Shown in pieces: positions 6,812-15,893 of a stretch of DNA of 45,574 bases. Origin of the DNA: Acidobacteriota bacterium (GTDB taxonomy: Bacteria > Acidobacteriota > Vicinamibacteria > Marinacidobacterales > Marinacidobacteraceae). The notes under the pieces are model-generated. The model made no database searches and was not told where the DNA came from. It was given only the letters and a program-made list of their open reading frames with translations. A program made the position numbers and the translations under genes. Position 1 is the first letter of the stretch. Every line of letters begins with the position of its first letter. The stretch covers positions 1 through 45,574 of the forward strand of contig JAJDVI010000028.1 of NCBI GenBank assembly GCA_022826195.1, written 5' to 3'.

Positions 6812-9103
6812 TCAGAAGACCCAGCGCCACCCCGCCAGCGCCGCCGCCTGCGACCCCAACACCTCCCGGTGGCCCGGCCAGTGGCTCCACACGGCGCCGA
6901 TCCGCAGCTCCCCGAGCGGGAGCGCCCGGTTCCACTGCGCCGCAAGGTCGAGCTGCCGCTCGCCGGGGGCGAGATCGGCCCGGAACGACCGGTAGAGCAC
7001 CTCGCCCCGCTTCGTGCGCGCCGACGGCGCCGTCAGCGCCGCCCAGCCGTTCTCCACCCGGAGCGGCTGCGACAGCGAGAAGCTGAGCGAGCCCGCCCGC
7101 GCGAACCCCCGGCTCGCGTGGAGCGCGAAGGTGCTCGTCGCGAGCGGCGTGATCTCCTGGATCAGGCCGCCCGTGGCCGCCGGGTTGACGACGCCGAACT
7201 CCCCGGCCGCTCCGAGGTTCCACCCCGCGAAGTCCACGCCCCCGTCGAAGCCGAAGAACGCCGTCCCCGCCGACAGGCCGCCGAACGCGCCGGTCCCCAG
7301 GCTGCCGAGCATGGTCTCCCGCTCCGAGATCCAGCCGGCGCTGAACCCCACCGGCAGCGACGCTGGCCGCCAGGCGAGCGCCGCCCCCGTCGCCGGCATC
7401 GCCGGGCGCAGCGGGCCGGTCGTGAAGGCGGTCGCGGAGACCCCGGCCCGCTCGAAGGCGCCCACCTGCACCGCCCCCTCCGCGAGCGCGAGGTGCCCAT
7501 TCCCCGCCGCCGTCGGCATCCGGACGATGCCCGCCGTCGTGCCCATGGCGGCGGGCATGCCGCCCGAACCGCCGCCCGCCGTCAGGCCGCCGGACCCCGG
7601 GCCCAGGAAGCTCCGGAGGCGCGCCGACAGCGCCGGCCCTTCCGTGGTCGCCGCGAAGTGCTCCATCTCGTACCAGAACGGCGCCCCGTAGTCGTCGAGC
7701 GCCATGATCTCGTCCCCGTCGAACGACGCCGCCAGCCCTTCCCCGAACGCTGCCCCGAGGCGCAGCCCGGTGGACCCGAGCGACGCGGACGCCACGGTGG
7801 CCAGCCCGGCGCCCAGCGGCACGTCCAGCACTCCCACCGGCGAGGTGGCGGCCCCGAGGTCCATCCGGCCCTGGCCGTAGATCTCCCGGTCGGCGTAGAT
7901 CCCCGTCTTGTCGGCGGTCGCGAAGAGCCGGCTCACCAGGTCCTCGTTCGAGAGCTGGTCCCGGAAGAGCTGTTTCATGATCGCGAGCCCCCCGGCGACC
8001 ATCGGGGCGGCGAACGAGGTCCCGGCGGCGGTCCCGTATCCCCGGACGACTCCCTCCTCGCCCGGTCCGAAATAGGCGAGACGGATGTCGAGGCCGGGCG
8101 CCGCGATGCAGAAATCGGAGGCGATCCCGCAGCGGTTCGAAAAGACCGTGATCGCGCCGTCGTGGGGGTTCAGCGCCGCCACCGCGACCGAATGTCCCTG
8201 TAGTTCCTCGAAGTGGGCAACCAGCCCCGAAAGGAGCGAGGCCGAGGCGGCGTTGACCCGGCCGTTCACGCAACCCGCCACCCCGGCCGCGCAGCGGTCA
8301 CCGTGCGCGTTCCCCGCGGCCCACACGAGGATCGTCTTCTCCGCGGCGCCCGCCTGCGCCAGGGTCGCGATCAGCCCCGCGGAACTGGATCGCAGCTCTT
8401 CGACGCCGTAGTCCGCGATGGCACCGTCGGTGCCGAAACTCAGGTTCAGGATGTCGAGCCGGTTCCCCGCGTCGCGCCAAGCGAACACAGTCCGGAAGAG
8501 ATGCGCGTACCCGGCGTCGGATTCGCTGAGTTGCTCCAGCGTGACCGGCTCGTAGGGACCGCCGCCCGACCCGAGCGGGATCGCCCACATGGCGAGGTCG
8601 GCGCCCCAGGCGACACCGTGGGCGGCGAACTCGTGACCCGTCCTGGCGCCCGCGGCGACGCTCGCGACCGCGGTGCCGTGCGAGGCGCCGTCCTCGCCGG
8701 TTTCCGGCTCGGCGCCGAAGATGAAGTCCCGATGGACGATCCTGCCCGCGACCGCCGGGTGTTCCGGGTCGATCCCGGTGTCGATGAACCCTATGGTGAC
8801 CCCGGCGCCCGGCTCCACGTCGGGCCCTTCGAGCAGGCGCAGGTGCGCGTAGGCGCGGTCGGCGCCGATGGCCGCGAGGCCCCACTGGTTCTCGAAGTTG
8901 GGATGGACGGCGTACTCCTCGGCCATCTCCTCCGCCATCGCCTCGAACTCCGGAACCAGGAGGCAGTCGCCCCCGTGGGTGGGCACGCACGGGGGTGGCG
9001 GCGGGGGCGGCGGCGCTGGGGCCGGTGCCGTACCCGAGCGCGAAGAGCAGCCTCCGAACGCGGCGGCGACGATCAGAAGTGACAGGACGTGACGCGATGA
9101 CAT
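6812..9103 (-). CDS. S8 serine protease lipoprotein with autotransporter-like barrel, copy 1
   Basis: A 763-residue subtilisin-family protein. A lipoprotein signal ends at C19 (VAAAFGGC). A polyproline linker follows, then a CVPTHGGDC cysteine pair (C39/C47), then the S8 domain with catalytic D108 (FIDTGIDPEHP), H142 (SHGTAVAS) and S363 (GTSFAAPM) and oxyanion N265 (AAGNAHGD). After YGQGRMDLGAA comes a roughly 300-residue glycine-rich, beta-rich region ending in WRWVF. This resembles autotransporter proteases of the NalP/SphB1 kind, which are also lipidated. I infer outer-membrane or surface location. The start is the second methionine, where the signal peptide begins. First of three tandem paralogs, all on the minus strand. 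Confidence 0.88.
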   Translation of the reverse strand: MSSRHVLSLLIVAAAFGGCSSRSGTAPAPAPPPPPPPPCVPTHGGDCLLVPEFEAMAEEMAEEYAVHPNFENQWGLAAIGADRAYAHLRLLEGPDVEPGAGVTIGFIDTGIDPEHPAVAGRIVHRDFIFGAEPETGEDGASHGTAVASVAAGARTGHEFAAHGVAWGADLAMWAIPLGSGGGPYEPVTLEQLSESDAGYAHLFRTVFAWRDAGNRLDILNLSFGTDGAIADYGVEELRSSSAGLIATLAQAGAAEKTILVWAAGNAHGDRCAAGVAGCVNGRVNAASASLLSGLVAHFEELQGHSVAVAALNPHDGAITVFSNRCGIASDFCIAAPGLDIRLAYFGPGEEGVVRGYGTAAGTSFAAPMVAGGLAIMKQLFRDQLSNEDLVSRLFATADKTGIYADREIYGQGRMDLGAATSPVGVLDVPLGAGLATVASASLGSTGLRLGAAFGEGLAASFDGDEIMALDDYGAPFWYEMEHFAATTEGPALSARLRSFLGPGSGGLTAGGGSGGMPAAMGTTAGIVRMPTAAGNGHLALAEGAVQVGAFERAGVSATAFTTGPLRPAMPATGAALAWRPASLPVGFSAGWISERETMLGSLGTGAFGGLSAGTAFFGFDGGVDFAGWNLGAAGEFGVVNPAATGGLIQEITPLATSTFALHASRGFARAGSLSFSLSQPLRVENGWAALTAPSARTKRGEVLYRSFRADLAPGERQLDLAAQWNRALPLGELRIGAVWSHWPGHREVLGSQAAALAGWRWVF

Positions 9104-9163
9104 CGCGGCCACGATAGCCCATCCGCCGGCATCGTCCGCGCAGGAGCACCGGCCGCCGCCGTC

Positions 9164-11455
9164 TCAGAAGACCCAGCGCCACCCCGCCAGCGCCGCCACC
9201 TGCGCCCCCAGCACCTCACGGTGCCCCGGCCAGTGGCTCCACACCGCCCCCAGCCGGAACTCCCCGAGCGGGAGCGCCCGGTTCCACTGCGCCGCGAGGT
9301 CGAACTGCCGTTCCCCGGGCGCCAGATCGGCCCGGAACGACCGGTAGAGCACCTCACCCTGCCGGGTGCGCGCGGCCGGCGTCGTGAGCGAGGCCGAGCC
9401 CCGCTCCACCCGGAGCGGCTGCGAAACCGAGAAGCTCACCGATCCCGCCCGCGCGAGCCCCCGGCTCGCGTGCACCGCGAAAGTGCTGGTCGCGAGCGGC
9501 GTGATCTCCTGGATCAGCCCGCCCGCGGCCGCCGGGTGCACCATCCCGAACTCGCCGGCCGCCCCGAGGTTCCACCCCCCGAAGTCCACGCCCCCGTCGA
9601 AGCCGAAGAACGCCGTCCCCGCCGACAGGCCGCCGAACGCTCCGGTCCCCAGGCTGCCCAGCATCGTCTCCCGCTCCGAGATCCAGCCCGCGCGGAACCC
9701 CACCGGCAGCGACCCCGGCCGCCAGGCGAGCGCCGCCCCCGTCGCCGGCATGGCGGGGCGCAGCGGGCCGGTAGTGAAGGCGGTCGCGGAGACCCCGCCC
9801 TGCTCGAAGGCGCTCACCTGCACCGCCCCCTCCGCGAGCGCCAGATGGCCGTTCCCGGCCGCCGTCGGCATCCGGACGATGCCCGCCGTCGTCCCGAGCG
9901 CGGTGGGCATCCCGCCCGAACCACCTCCCGCCGTCAAACCGCCGGACCCCGGGCCCAGGAAGCTCCGGAGGCGCGCCGACAGCGCCGGCCCCTCCGTGGT
10001 CGCCGCGAAGTCCCCCATCTCGTACCAGAACGGCGCCCCGTAGCCGTCGAGCGCCATGATCTCGTCCCCGTCGAACGACGCCGCCAGCCCGTCCCCGAAC
10101 GCCGCCCCGAGGCGCAGCCCGGTGGACCCCAGCGACGCGTGCGCCGCGGTGGCTAGCCCGGTCGCGAGCGGCACCTCCAGCACCCCCACGGGGGAGGTCG
10201 CCGCCCCGAGGTCCATCCGGCCCTGACCGTAGATCGCGCGGTCGGCGTAGATACCCGTCCGGTCGGCGGTCGCGAACAGCCGGCTCACCAGCTCCTCGTT
10301 CGAGAGCTGGTCCCGGAAGAGCTGCTTCATCACCGCGAGCCCGCCAGCGACCATCGGGGTGGCGTAGGAGGTCCCCCGGCCCCGGGCGTAGCCCTGGACG
10401 CCGACTTCCTCCTCGCGCGGCCCGAAGTAGGCGAGCGCCACGTCCTCCCCGGGCGCCGCGATGCAGAAGGCGGCGGCCAGCCCGCAGCGGTTCGAGAAGT
10501 CCGTGATCCCGCCGTCGGGAGCGAGCGCCGCCACCGCGACGGAATGGCCCTGGAGTTCCTCGATACGGGCCACGAGTCCCGGCAGGACGCCGACGGAGAC
10601 CGCGTCCACGACGCCGTTCACGCAGTTCGGGACGCCGGCCTCGCAGGCGTCGTTGTTCGCGTTACCCGCCGCCCACAGGAGGATCGTCTTCTCGGGCGCG
10701 TCCGCCTGGGCCAGGGTGGCGATCGTCGCGCCGAAGTTCGCGCGGAAATCCTCCTCGCTGTAGCCGTCGACGAGGCCGTCGTATCCGAAGCTCAGGTTCA
10801 GGATGTCGAGGTCGTTTCCCTCGTCGCGCCAGGCGAACACCTGCCCGAACATGTAGGCAAACCCGGGATCCGCCCGGGCGAGCGTTTCGAGCGCGATCGG
10901 GTCGTAGACCTGGTCGGCCTCGCCGAGCGGGATCGCCCAGACGGCGAGGTCCGCGCCCCAGGCGACCCCGTGGAGCGCGTTCGGGTCTGCCGTCCTGCCG
11001 CCCGCCGCGATGCTTGCCACCGCCGTCCCGTGGGAGAACCGCTCGCCGGTTTCCGGTTCCGCGCCGAAGAGGAACTCCCGATGGATGGTCTTGCCCGCGA
11101 AAATCGGGTGTTCCGCGTCGATGCCGCTGTCGATCACCCCGATAGTCACGCCGGCGCCCGGCGCCGCTTCGGGCCCCTCCAGCAGATTCACGTGCCCATA
11201 AGCGCGGTCGGCCCCGATGGCGTCGAGTCCCCACTGATTGTCGAAGTTCGGGTCCCGGCGGTAGTCCTCGGCAAGCTCCTCCGCGGCGCTACGGAACTCC
11301 GGGGCGGGCAGACAGTTCCCCGCGTGGGTCGGAATGCAGTTACGCGGTGGCGGCGGGGCAGCGGGCGGCGGCGCCGTGCCAGGCCCCGATCCGGAAGCGC
11401 AGCCGCCGAGAGCGGCGGCGAGCAGCGCGAGTGACAGGACGTTACGGGATGACAT
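9164..11455 (-). CDS. S8 serine protease lipoprotein with autotransporter-like barrel, copy 2
   Basis: A 763-residue paralog of exactly the same length as copy 1. Lipobox cysteine is C19 (AAALGGC); the cysteine pair is C40/C48; the triad is D109 (VIDSGIDAEHP), H142 (SHGTAVAS) and S363 (GTSYATPM), with N265. The catalytic half has diverged moderately. The C-terminal region is almost identical to copy 1 (e.g. GPGSGGLTAGGGSGGM and GHLALAEGAVQV), which hints at gene conversion or very recent duplication. Only 60 bp separate it from copy 1. Both copies have CTATCGTG 7-8 nt before the ATG. Confidence 0.88.
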   Translation of the reverse strand: MSSRNVLSLALLAAALGGCASGSGPGTAPPPAAPPPPRNCIPTHAGNCLPAPEFRSAAEELAEDYRRDPNFDNQWGLDAIGADRAYGHVNLLEGPEAAPGAGVTIGVIDSGIDAEHPIFAGKTIHREFLFGAEPETGERFSHGTAVASIAAGGRTADPNALHGVAWGADLAVWAIPLGEADQVYDPIALETLARADPGFAYMFGQVFAWRDEGNDLDILNLSFGYDGLVDGYSEEDFRANFGATIATLAQADAPEKTILLWAAGNANNDACEAGVPNCVNGVVDAVSVGVLPGLVARIEELQGHSVAVAALAPDGGITDFSNRCGLAAAFCIAAPGEDVALAYFGPREEEVGVQGYARGRGTSYATPMVAGGLAVMKQLFRDQLSNEELVSRLFATADRTGIYADRAIYGQGRMDLGAATSPVGVLEVPLATGLATAAHASLGSTGLRLGAAFGDGLAASFDGDEIMALDGYGAPFWYEMGDFAATTEGPALSARLRSFLGPGSGGLTAGGGSGGMPTALGTTAGIVRMPTAAGNGHLALAEGAVQVSAFEQGGVSATAFTTGPLRPAMPATGAALAWRPGSLPVGFRAGWISERETMLGSLGTGAFGGLSAGTAFFGFDGGVDFGGWNLGAAGEFGMVHPAAAGGLIQEITPLATSTFAVHASRGLARAGSVSFSVSQPLRVERGSASLTTPAARTRQGEVLYRSFRADLAPGERQFDLAAQWNRALPLGEFRLGAVWSHWPGHREVLGAQVAALAGWRWVF

Positions 11456-11521
11456 TGCGCGCACGATAGTCCAGGCGGCGCGACCATCCTCGCCCACTCA
11501 CCGGAAGCGCGTCCGCGTCCC

Positions 11522-13882
11522 TCAGAAGACCCACGTCCAGCCCGCCAGCGCTGCGAGCTGCGCCGCCAGCACGTCGCGGTGGCCCGGCCAGTGGCTCCAG
11601 ATGGCCCCCAGCCGCAGCTCGCCGAACGGAAGCGCCCGGTTCCACTGCGCCGCGAGGTCGAGCTGCCGCTCGCCCGGCGCCAGGTCGGCCCGGAGCGCGC
11701 TGTGGACCACCTCGCGCGCCTTGGTCCGCGCCGACGGCACCGTCAGCGCCGCCCAGCCGTTCTCCACCCGGAGCGGCTGCGACAGCGAGAAGCTCAGCGA
11801 CCCCGCGCCCTCGAACCCGCGGGTCGCGTGGACCGCGAAGGTGCTGGTCATGAGCGCCGAGATCTCCCGGATCATCCCTCCGTGCGCCGCCGGGTTCGCC
11901 ATCCCGAACTCGCCGCCCGCCCCGAACCGCCAGCCGCCGAGGCCCACGCTGCCGTCGAGACCGACGAACGCGGTCCCCGTGGAGAGGCTGCCGAAGGCGC
12001 CCTGCCCCAGGCTCCCGAGCATGGTCTCGCGCTCCGAGATCCACCCGGCCCGAAAGCCGACCGGGAGTTCACCCGGCCGCCAGGCGAGCGCCGCCCCGGC
12101 CGCCGGCATGGCGGGACGGAGCGGCCCGGTCGTGAACGCCATCGCCGAGAAACCGTGGCCCTGAGCGGCATTCACCGCCACCGCGCCCTCGGCGAGCGCC
12201 AGGTGCCCGTTCCCGGCCGCGGTGGGCATCCGGAGGACGGAGCCCGAGACCCCGAAGGCCGTGAGACCCGGGCCGCCGCCGCCGGCCGTCAGCCCGGTCT
12301 CCGGACCCATGAAGGTCCGTAGCCGCGCCGCCATGGACGGCCCGTCGGTGGTCGCCGTGAAGCTGTCCAGCTCGTACCAGAAGGGCGCCCCGTAGTCGTC
12401 GAGCGCCATCAGCTCGTCCCCGTCGAACGCCGCCGCCACGCCGTCCCCGAACGCCGCGCCGAGCCGGAGCCCGGTGCTGCCGAGCGACGCGTGCGCGGCG
12501 GCCGCGACCCCGGTGGTGATCGGCACGTCCAGCACCCCCACCGGCGAGGTGGCCGCCCCGAGGTCCATGCGGCCGTGGCCGTAGATGTCCGGGTCGGCGT
12601 AGATGCCGGTGCTGTCGGCGGTCAGGAAGAGCCGGCTCACCAGTTCCTCGTTCGCGAGCTGGTCCCGGAAGAGCTGCTTCATGATCGCGAGCCCGCCGCT
12701 GACCATCGGCGCGGCGAAGGAGGTCCCGCCGCCCTCGCCGTACCCACGAACGCCGTCGATTCCGTCGTCGGGCCCGAAGTAGGCAAAGACCACGTCCTCT
12801 CCCGGCGCGGCGATGCAGAACTCGGCGGCGATCCCGCAGCGGTTCGAGAAGTCGGCGATCGCCCCGCCGTCCGACTGGAGCGCCACCACCGCGATGGAGT
12901 GGCCCTGGAGTTCCTCCATGTAGGCGAGCAGCCCCGGCAGGACGCCGACGGAGACGGCTTCGATCCGGCCGTCCACGCAGTTCGGGACGCCGGCCCCGCA
13001 GCGGTCGCCGTTCGCGTTCCCCGCCGCCCACACCAGGATCGTCTTTTCGGCGGCCCCTTCCTGGGCGAAGGTCGCGATCATTCGGGAGAAGTTCGCCCGG
13101 AGGTCTTCTTCGGTGTACTGGTGGATGAGCCCCTCGAAACCGAAGCTCAGATTCAGGATGTCAAGCTGGTTCCCTTCGTCCCGCCAGGCAAACGCGGGTT
13201 CGAAGTACCCGGCAAACCCCTCGTCGATCTCGGCCAGCTCCTCGAGCGTGATCGGGTCGTAAATGTTGTCGGGTTCGCCGAGGGGGACCGCCCACACGGC
13301 AAGGTCCGCGCCCCACGCCACCCCGTGGTGGGCGTTCGGATTGCCGACCTGGGCGCCCGCCGCGATGCTCGCCACCGCGGTCCCGTGGGACGGTTCGGCT
13401 CCCGTCTCCGGTTCCGCGCCGAACAGGAAATCCTTGTAAATCGTCTTGCCCTCGAAGATCGGGTGCTCGTCGTCGATGCCGGTGTCGATCACGCCGATGG
13501 TCACCCCGGCGCCCGGCTGAGCGTCGGGCCCCTCCAGCAGGTTCACGTGGCCGTAGGCGAGGTGGGCGTTGATGGCGTGGAGGCCCCACTGCGCCTCGAA
13601 GTTCCGGTCCGCCGCGTAGTCCGCGGACAGCTCCGTCGCCATCGCGTTGAACCGCGGGGCGGGCACGCACTCGCCGCTGTGGAGGGTCACGCAGGTGTCT
13701 TCCGGCGCTTCCGGCAGGGGCTGCGGCGCCTGCGGCGGTTCGGGCGGGGGCGGCGGCTCGGGGGGCGGCGCCGGCGGCGCCGTCGTGGCGGGCCGTGCGG
13801 TGGTGGTCGCCCCGGACCGGGCGCTACACCCGGCGAGCGCGATCAGGACCAGAATCGACGAAAAGGCAAGCCAGAAACGCAT
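11522..13882 (-). CDS. S8 serine protease lipoprotein with autotransporter-like barrel, copy 3
   Basis: A 786-residue, more divergent paralog. It has a different signal peptide with lipobox LAGC (C19), and a longer PE/PA-rich linker to about residue 60. The cysteine pair is C64/C72; the triad is D133 (VIDTGIDDEHP), H166 (SHGTAVAS) and S388 (GTSFAAPM), with oxyanion N289. The barrel-like C-terminus ends WTWVF. I chose the ATG at 13882 because the signal peptide starts there; further upstream is non-coding repeat sequence. It is the promoter-proximal gene of the tandem array, 66 bp upstream of copy 2. Substrate unknown. Confidence 0.87.
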   Translation of the reverse strand: MRFWLAFSSILVLIALAGCSARSGATTTARPATTAPPAPPPEPPPPPEPPQAPQPLPEAPEDTCVTLHSGECVPAPRFNAMATELSADYAADRNFEAQWGLHAINAHLAYGHVNLLEGPDAQPGAGVTIGVIDTGIDDEHPIFEGKTIYKDFLFGAEPETGAEPSHGTAVASIAAGAQVGNPNAHHGVAWGADLAVWAVPLGEPDNIYDPITLEELAEIDEGFAGYFEPAFAWRDEGNQLDILNLSFGFEGLIHQYTEEDLRANFSRMIATFAQEGAAEKTILVWAAGNANGDRCGAGVPNCVDGRIEAVSVGVLPGLLAYMEELQGHSIAVVALQSDGGAIADFSNRCGIAAEFCIAAPGEDVVFAYFGPDDGIDGVRGYGEGGGTSFAAPMVSGGLAIMKQLFRDQLANEELVSRLFLTADSTGIYADPDIYGHGRMDLGAATSPVGVLDVPITTGVAAAAHASLGSTGLRLGAAFGDGVAAAFDGDELMALDDYGAPFWYELDSFTATTDGPSMAARLRTFMGPETGLTAGGGGPGLTAFGVSGSVLRMPTAAGNGHLALAEGAVAVNAAQGHGFSAMAFTTGPLRPAMPAAGAALAWRPGELPVGFRAGWISERETMLGSLGQGAFGSLSTGTAFVGLDGSVGLGGWRFGAGGEFGMANPAAHGGMIREISALMTSTFAVHATRGFEGAGSLSFSLSQPLRVENGWAALTVPSARTKAREVVHSALRADLAPGERQLDLAAQWNRALPFGELRLGAIWSHWPGHRDVLAAQLAALAGWTWVF

Positions 13883-13964
13883 CGCGCCGCACCCTATCGC
13901 ATCCAGCTCCGCGTCCTGTCCCCACGGCTCGCGGCACCGACTCCACACCGACAAGACCACGCAC

Positions 13965-14714
13965 CGGCTTGGAACGCCGGCTTCCAGCCGGCACGCGGGC
14001 CGCAGGCCCGCAAGCCGCGCAGGACTGCAACGTCCTGATCGCACAACGGCTTGCGTCCGACCGGCACGCGCGGCGCTCCGCACCGCGCACGTCGCGATCT
14101 CAACCACTCCGGGATGGCACAAGCGCACAATCGCTTCGACTTTTCCACAATTCGTCTCCGCGCCGGAAGAATCTCCCCCCGGTTTACGTCTATGCATGGT
14201 GGAGGACTTCCCCATGCACGAACGAACCACCGATGCGGCAGAGACCGCTGTCCCGTTGCCGGACCATCAGGCCCGCTCCTATACTCCGGGAGCGAGTGAA
14301 CAGGGTAGAGCGATGACGAGCGGGGAAGCGGGGCGCCTTACCAGGCGCCCGGCGGTTGCCCGCGAGCCGCTCGGCCGGGTGGAGCGTCTCCAACTCGCGG
14401 TGCTCGCCGGGGTGTTCGTCCTGCTGGCGGCAATGTTGAGCGCCGGCGCCATCGCGTTCACCAACCTCAGCGGCCAGATCCTCGGACTCCAGGAACAGAT
14501 GGGCAACTTCCGCGCCGAGGTGCACGAGGAGATCGGCGGCCTCCGGGCAGAGGTGCACGGGGAGATCGGTGGCCTGCGGGCGGAAATGCGCGAGGAGGTC
14601 GCAGGTCTGCGCGAGGAGATCGGTGAGCTCTCCGAGCGGATGACGCGCATCGAAACGCTGCTCGAGACGCACCTCGTCCCGGCCTCGAACCCCCGGGACC
14701 CGGCGGGTCTCTGA
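13965..14714. repeat. Tandem duplication, unit 1 (REP + leader + coiled-coil gene)
   Basis: This unit and 14745-15459 are direct copies offset by about 780 bp. Each contains a REP-like palindrome (GGCTTGGAACGCCGG..CCGGCACGCG), a second small hairpin (AGGAC-tgcaac-GTCCT), a roughly 75-nt leader module, and a membrane coiled-coil gene. The non-coding parts differ at only a few positions, so the duplication is recent. Confidence 0.85.
14214..14714 (+). CDS. Single-pass membrane coiled-coil protein, copy 1
   Basis: A 166-residue protein. A polar N-terminus is followed by one transmembrane helix (about residues 60-82, LAVLAGVFVLLAAMLSAGAIAF). A C-terminal coiled coil is then built from 11-residue repeats (LRAEV/MxxEIGG) ending IGELSERMTRIETLLETHL. 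The ATG at 14214 has a GGAGGA site 7 nt upstream within the conserved leader. An alternative start is the ATG at 14313 (MTSGEAGRL), which would use a possible promoter inside the frame (TTGCCG, 18 bp, TATACT). Function unknown; the topology suggests a membrane-anchored oligomer. Confidence 0.72.
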   Translation: MHERTTDAAETAVPLPDHQARSYTPGASEQGRAMTSGEAGRLTRRPAVAREPLGRVERLQLAVLAGVFVLLAAMLSAGAIAFTNLSGQILGLQEQMGNFRAEVHEEIGGLRAEVHGEIGGLRAEMREEVAGLREEIGELSERMTRIETLLETHLVPASNPRDPAGL

Positions 14715-14744
14715 GCCACCGCGGCCCGCCCCCGGCAGCGCCGC

Positions 14745-15459
14745 CGGCTTGGAACGCCGGCTTCAGCCGGCACGCGGGCCGCAGGCCCGCAAGCCGCGCA
14801 GGACTGCAACGTCCTGATCGCGCAACGGCTTGCGTCCGACCGGCACGCGCGGCGCTCCGCACCGCGCACGTCGCGATCTCAACCACTCCGGGATGGCACA
14901 AGCGCACAATCGCTTCGACTTTTCCACAATTCGTCTCCGCGCGGGAAGAATCTCCCCCGGTTTCCGTCTATGCATGGTGGAGGACTTCCCCATGCACGAA
15001 CGAACCACCGATGCGGCAGAGACCGCTGTCCCGTTGCCGGACCGTCAGGCCCGCTCCTATACTCCGGGAGCGAGTGAACAGGGCAGAGCGATGAAGAGCG
15101 CGGAAGCGGGGCGCCTCGCCGGACGCCCGGCAGTTGCCCGCGAGCCGCTCGGCCGGGTAGAGCGTCTCCAACTCGCGGTGCTGGCCGGGGTGTTCGTCCT
15201 GCTGGCGGCAATGTTGAGCGCCGGCGCCATCGCGTTCACCAGCCTCAGCGGCCAGATCCTTGGACTCCAGGAACAGATCGGCGGCATCCACGAGGAGATC
15301 GGCGGCCTCCGCGCGGAGATGCACGAGGAGATCGGCGGCCTCCGCGCGGAAATGCGCGAGGAGATCGGTGAGCTCTCCGAGCGGATGACGCGCATCGAAA
15401 CGCTGCTCGAGACGCACCTCGTCCCGGCTTCGGACGCCCGGGATCCGGCCGGTCCCTGA
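14745..15459. repeat. Tandem duplication, unit 2
   Basis: Second copy of the unit described at 13965-14714, with the same order of REP palindrome (14745-14776), hairpin, leader module (14916-14989) and coiled-coil gene. It lacks one 33-bp (11-codon) repeat in the coiled coil relative to unit 1. Confidence 0.85.
14992..15459 (+). CDS. Single-pass membrane coiled-coil protein, copy 2
   Basis: A 155-residue near-identical paralog of the 14214 protein, exactly 11 residues shorter because one coiled-coil repeat is missing. The transmembrane helix and the end LSERMTRIETLLETHLVPAS are unchanged. It has the same GGAGGA-containing leader and the same alternative internal start (the MKSAEAG methionine). 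The hendecad repeats (LRAEMHEEIGG) imply a slightly right-handed or straight coiled coil. No partner gene is evident. Confidence 0.72.
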   Translation: MHERTTDAAETAVPLPDRQARSYTPGASEQGRAMKSAEAGRLAGRPAVAREPLGRVERLQLAVLAGVFVLLAAMLSAGAIAFTSLSGQILGLQEQIGGIHEEIGGLRAEMHEEIGGLRAEMREEIGELSERMTRIETLLETHLVPASDARDPAGP

Positions 15460-15638
15460 GCGATCGGGGCCCGCCCGGCAGCACGTACGGCTGGGAACGC
15501 GAGCCCAGTCCTCCTGGTGGGGCCTCCGGTCGGCAGCGGTCTGGAATCGCGCGCCGCAGCCGGTCGGATCACTTACGATTGCTAGCATTGCTAGCGACCA
15601 ATGGCGGAGGGCTTCCGTACCGTCAGGAGAAACGACCG
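15460..15638 (+). promoter_or_regulatory. FitAB system 3 promoter and operator candidate
   Basis: Two tandem TTGCTAGC units (15579-15586 and 15588-15595) each contain the palindrome GCTAGC, just downstream of a TACGAT -10-like box. The half-site TGCTAGCA is close to that of system 1. The Shine-Dalgarno for the antitoxin (AGGAG, about 10 nt before the ATG) follows. The rest of this stretch holds no gene. Confidence 0.45.
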
Positions 15639-15884
15639 ATGGCGACCATCACGATCCGCAATCTCGACGACGACGTGAAGAGGCGGCTCCGCGTTCGCGC
15701 CGCCGAGCATCACCGTTCGATGGAGGAAGAGGTCCGCATCATCCTGCGCACCGCGGTGACGGGCGGGCAAGCCGCTCCCCGGGATCTCGCGAGGTTCACG
15801 CGCGAGTGTTTCGCGCCCCTCGGCGGCGTGGAACTCGAACTTCCCCCGCGCGGCCCGATGCGCGAGCCGCCGGACTTTTCCTGA
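15639..15884 (+). CDS. fitA: FitA-type antitoxin, system 3
   Basis: An 81-residue antitoxin with a textbook FitA N-terminus: MATITIRNLDDDVKRRLRVR, then AAEHHRSMEEEVRIILRTAV (ribbon-helix-helix). The C-terminal tail around residues 50-81 should bind the toxin. The ATG at 15639 is chosen because the family starts exactly at MATITIRNL. The toxin gene begins 9 bp downstream. Antitoxin and toxin together presumably repress the promoter at the GCTAGC repeats. Confidence 0.93.
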   Translation: MATITIRNLDDDVKRRLRVRAAEHHRSMEEEVRIILRTAVTGGQAAPRDLARFTRECFAPLGGVELELPPRGPMREPPDFS

Positions 15885-15893
15885 GCGGCCCGC

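Noticed and set aside
12491..14038. Long plus-strand frame opposite S8 protease copy 3
   Set aside because: Antisense shadow of a clear gene; composition is that of a high-GC reverse frame with no family motif. The same applies to long frames at 25940-28543, 29846-32389 and 6170-8203.
13965..15459. CRISPR array
   Set aside because: Only two long units with coding content; no short regularly spaced repeats and no cas genes.
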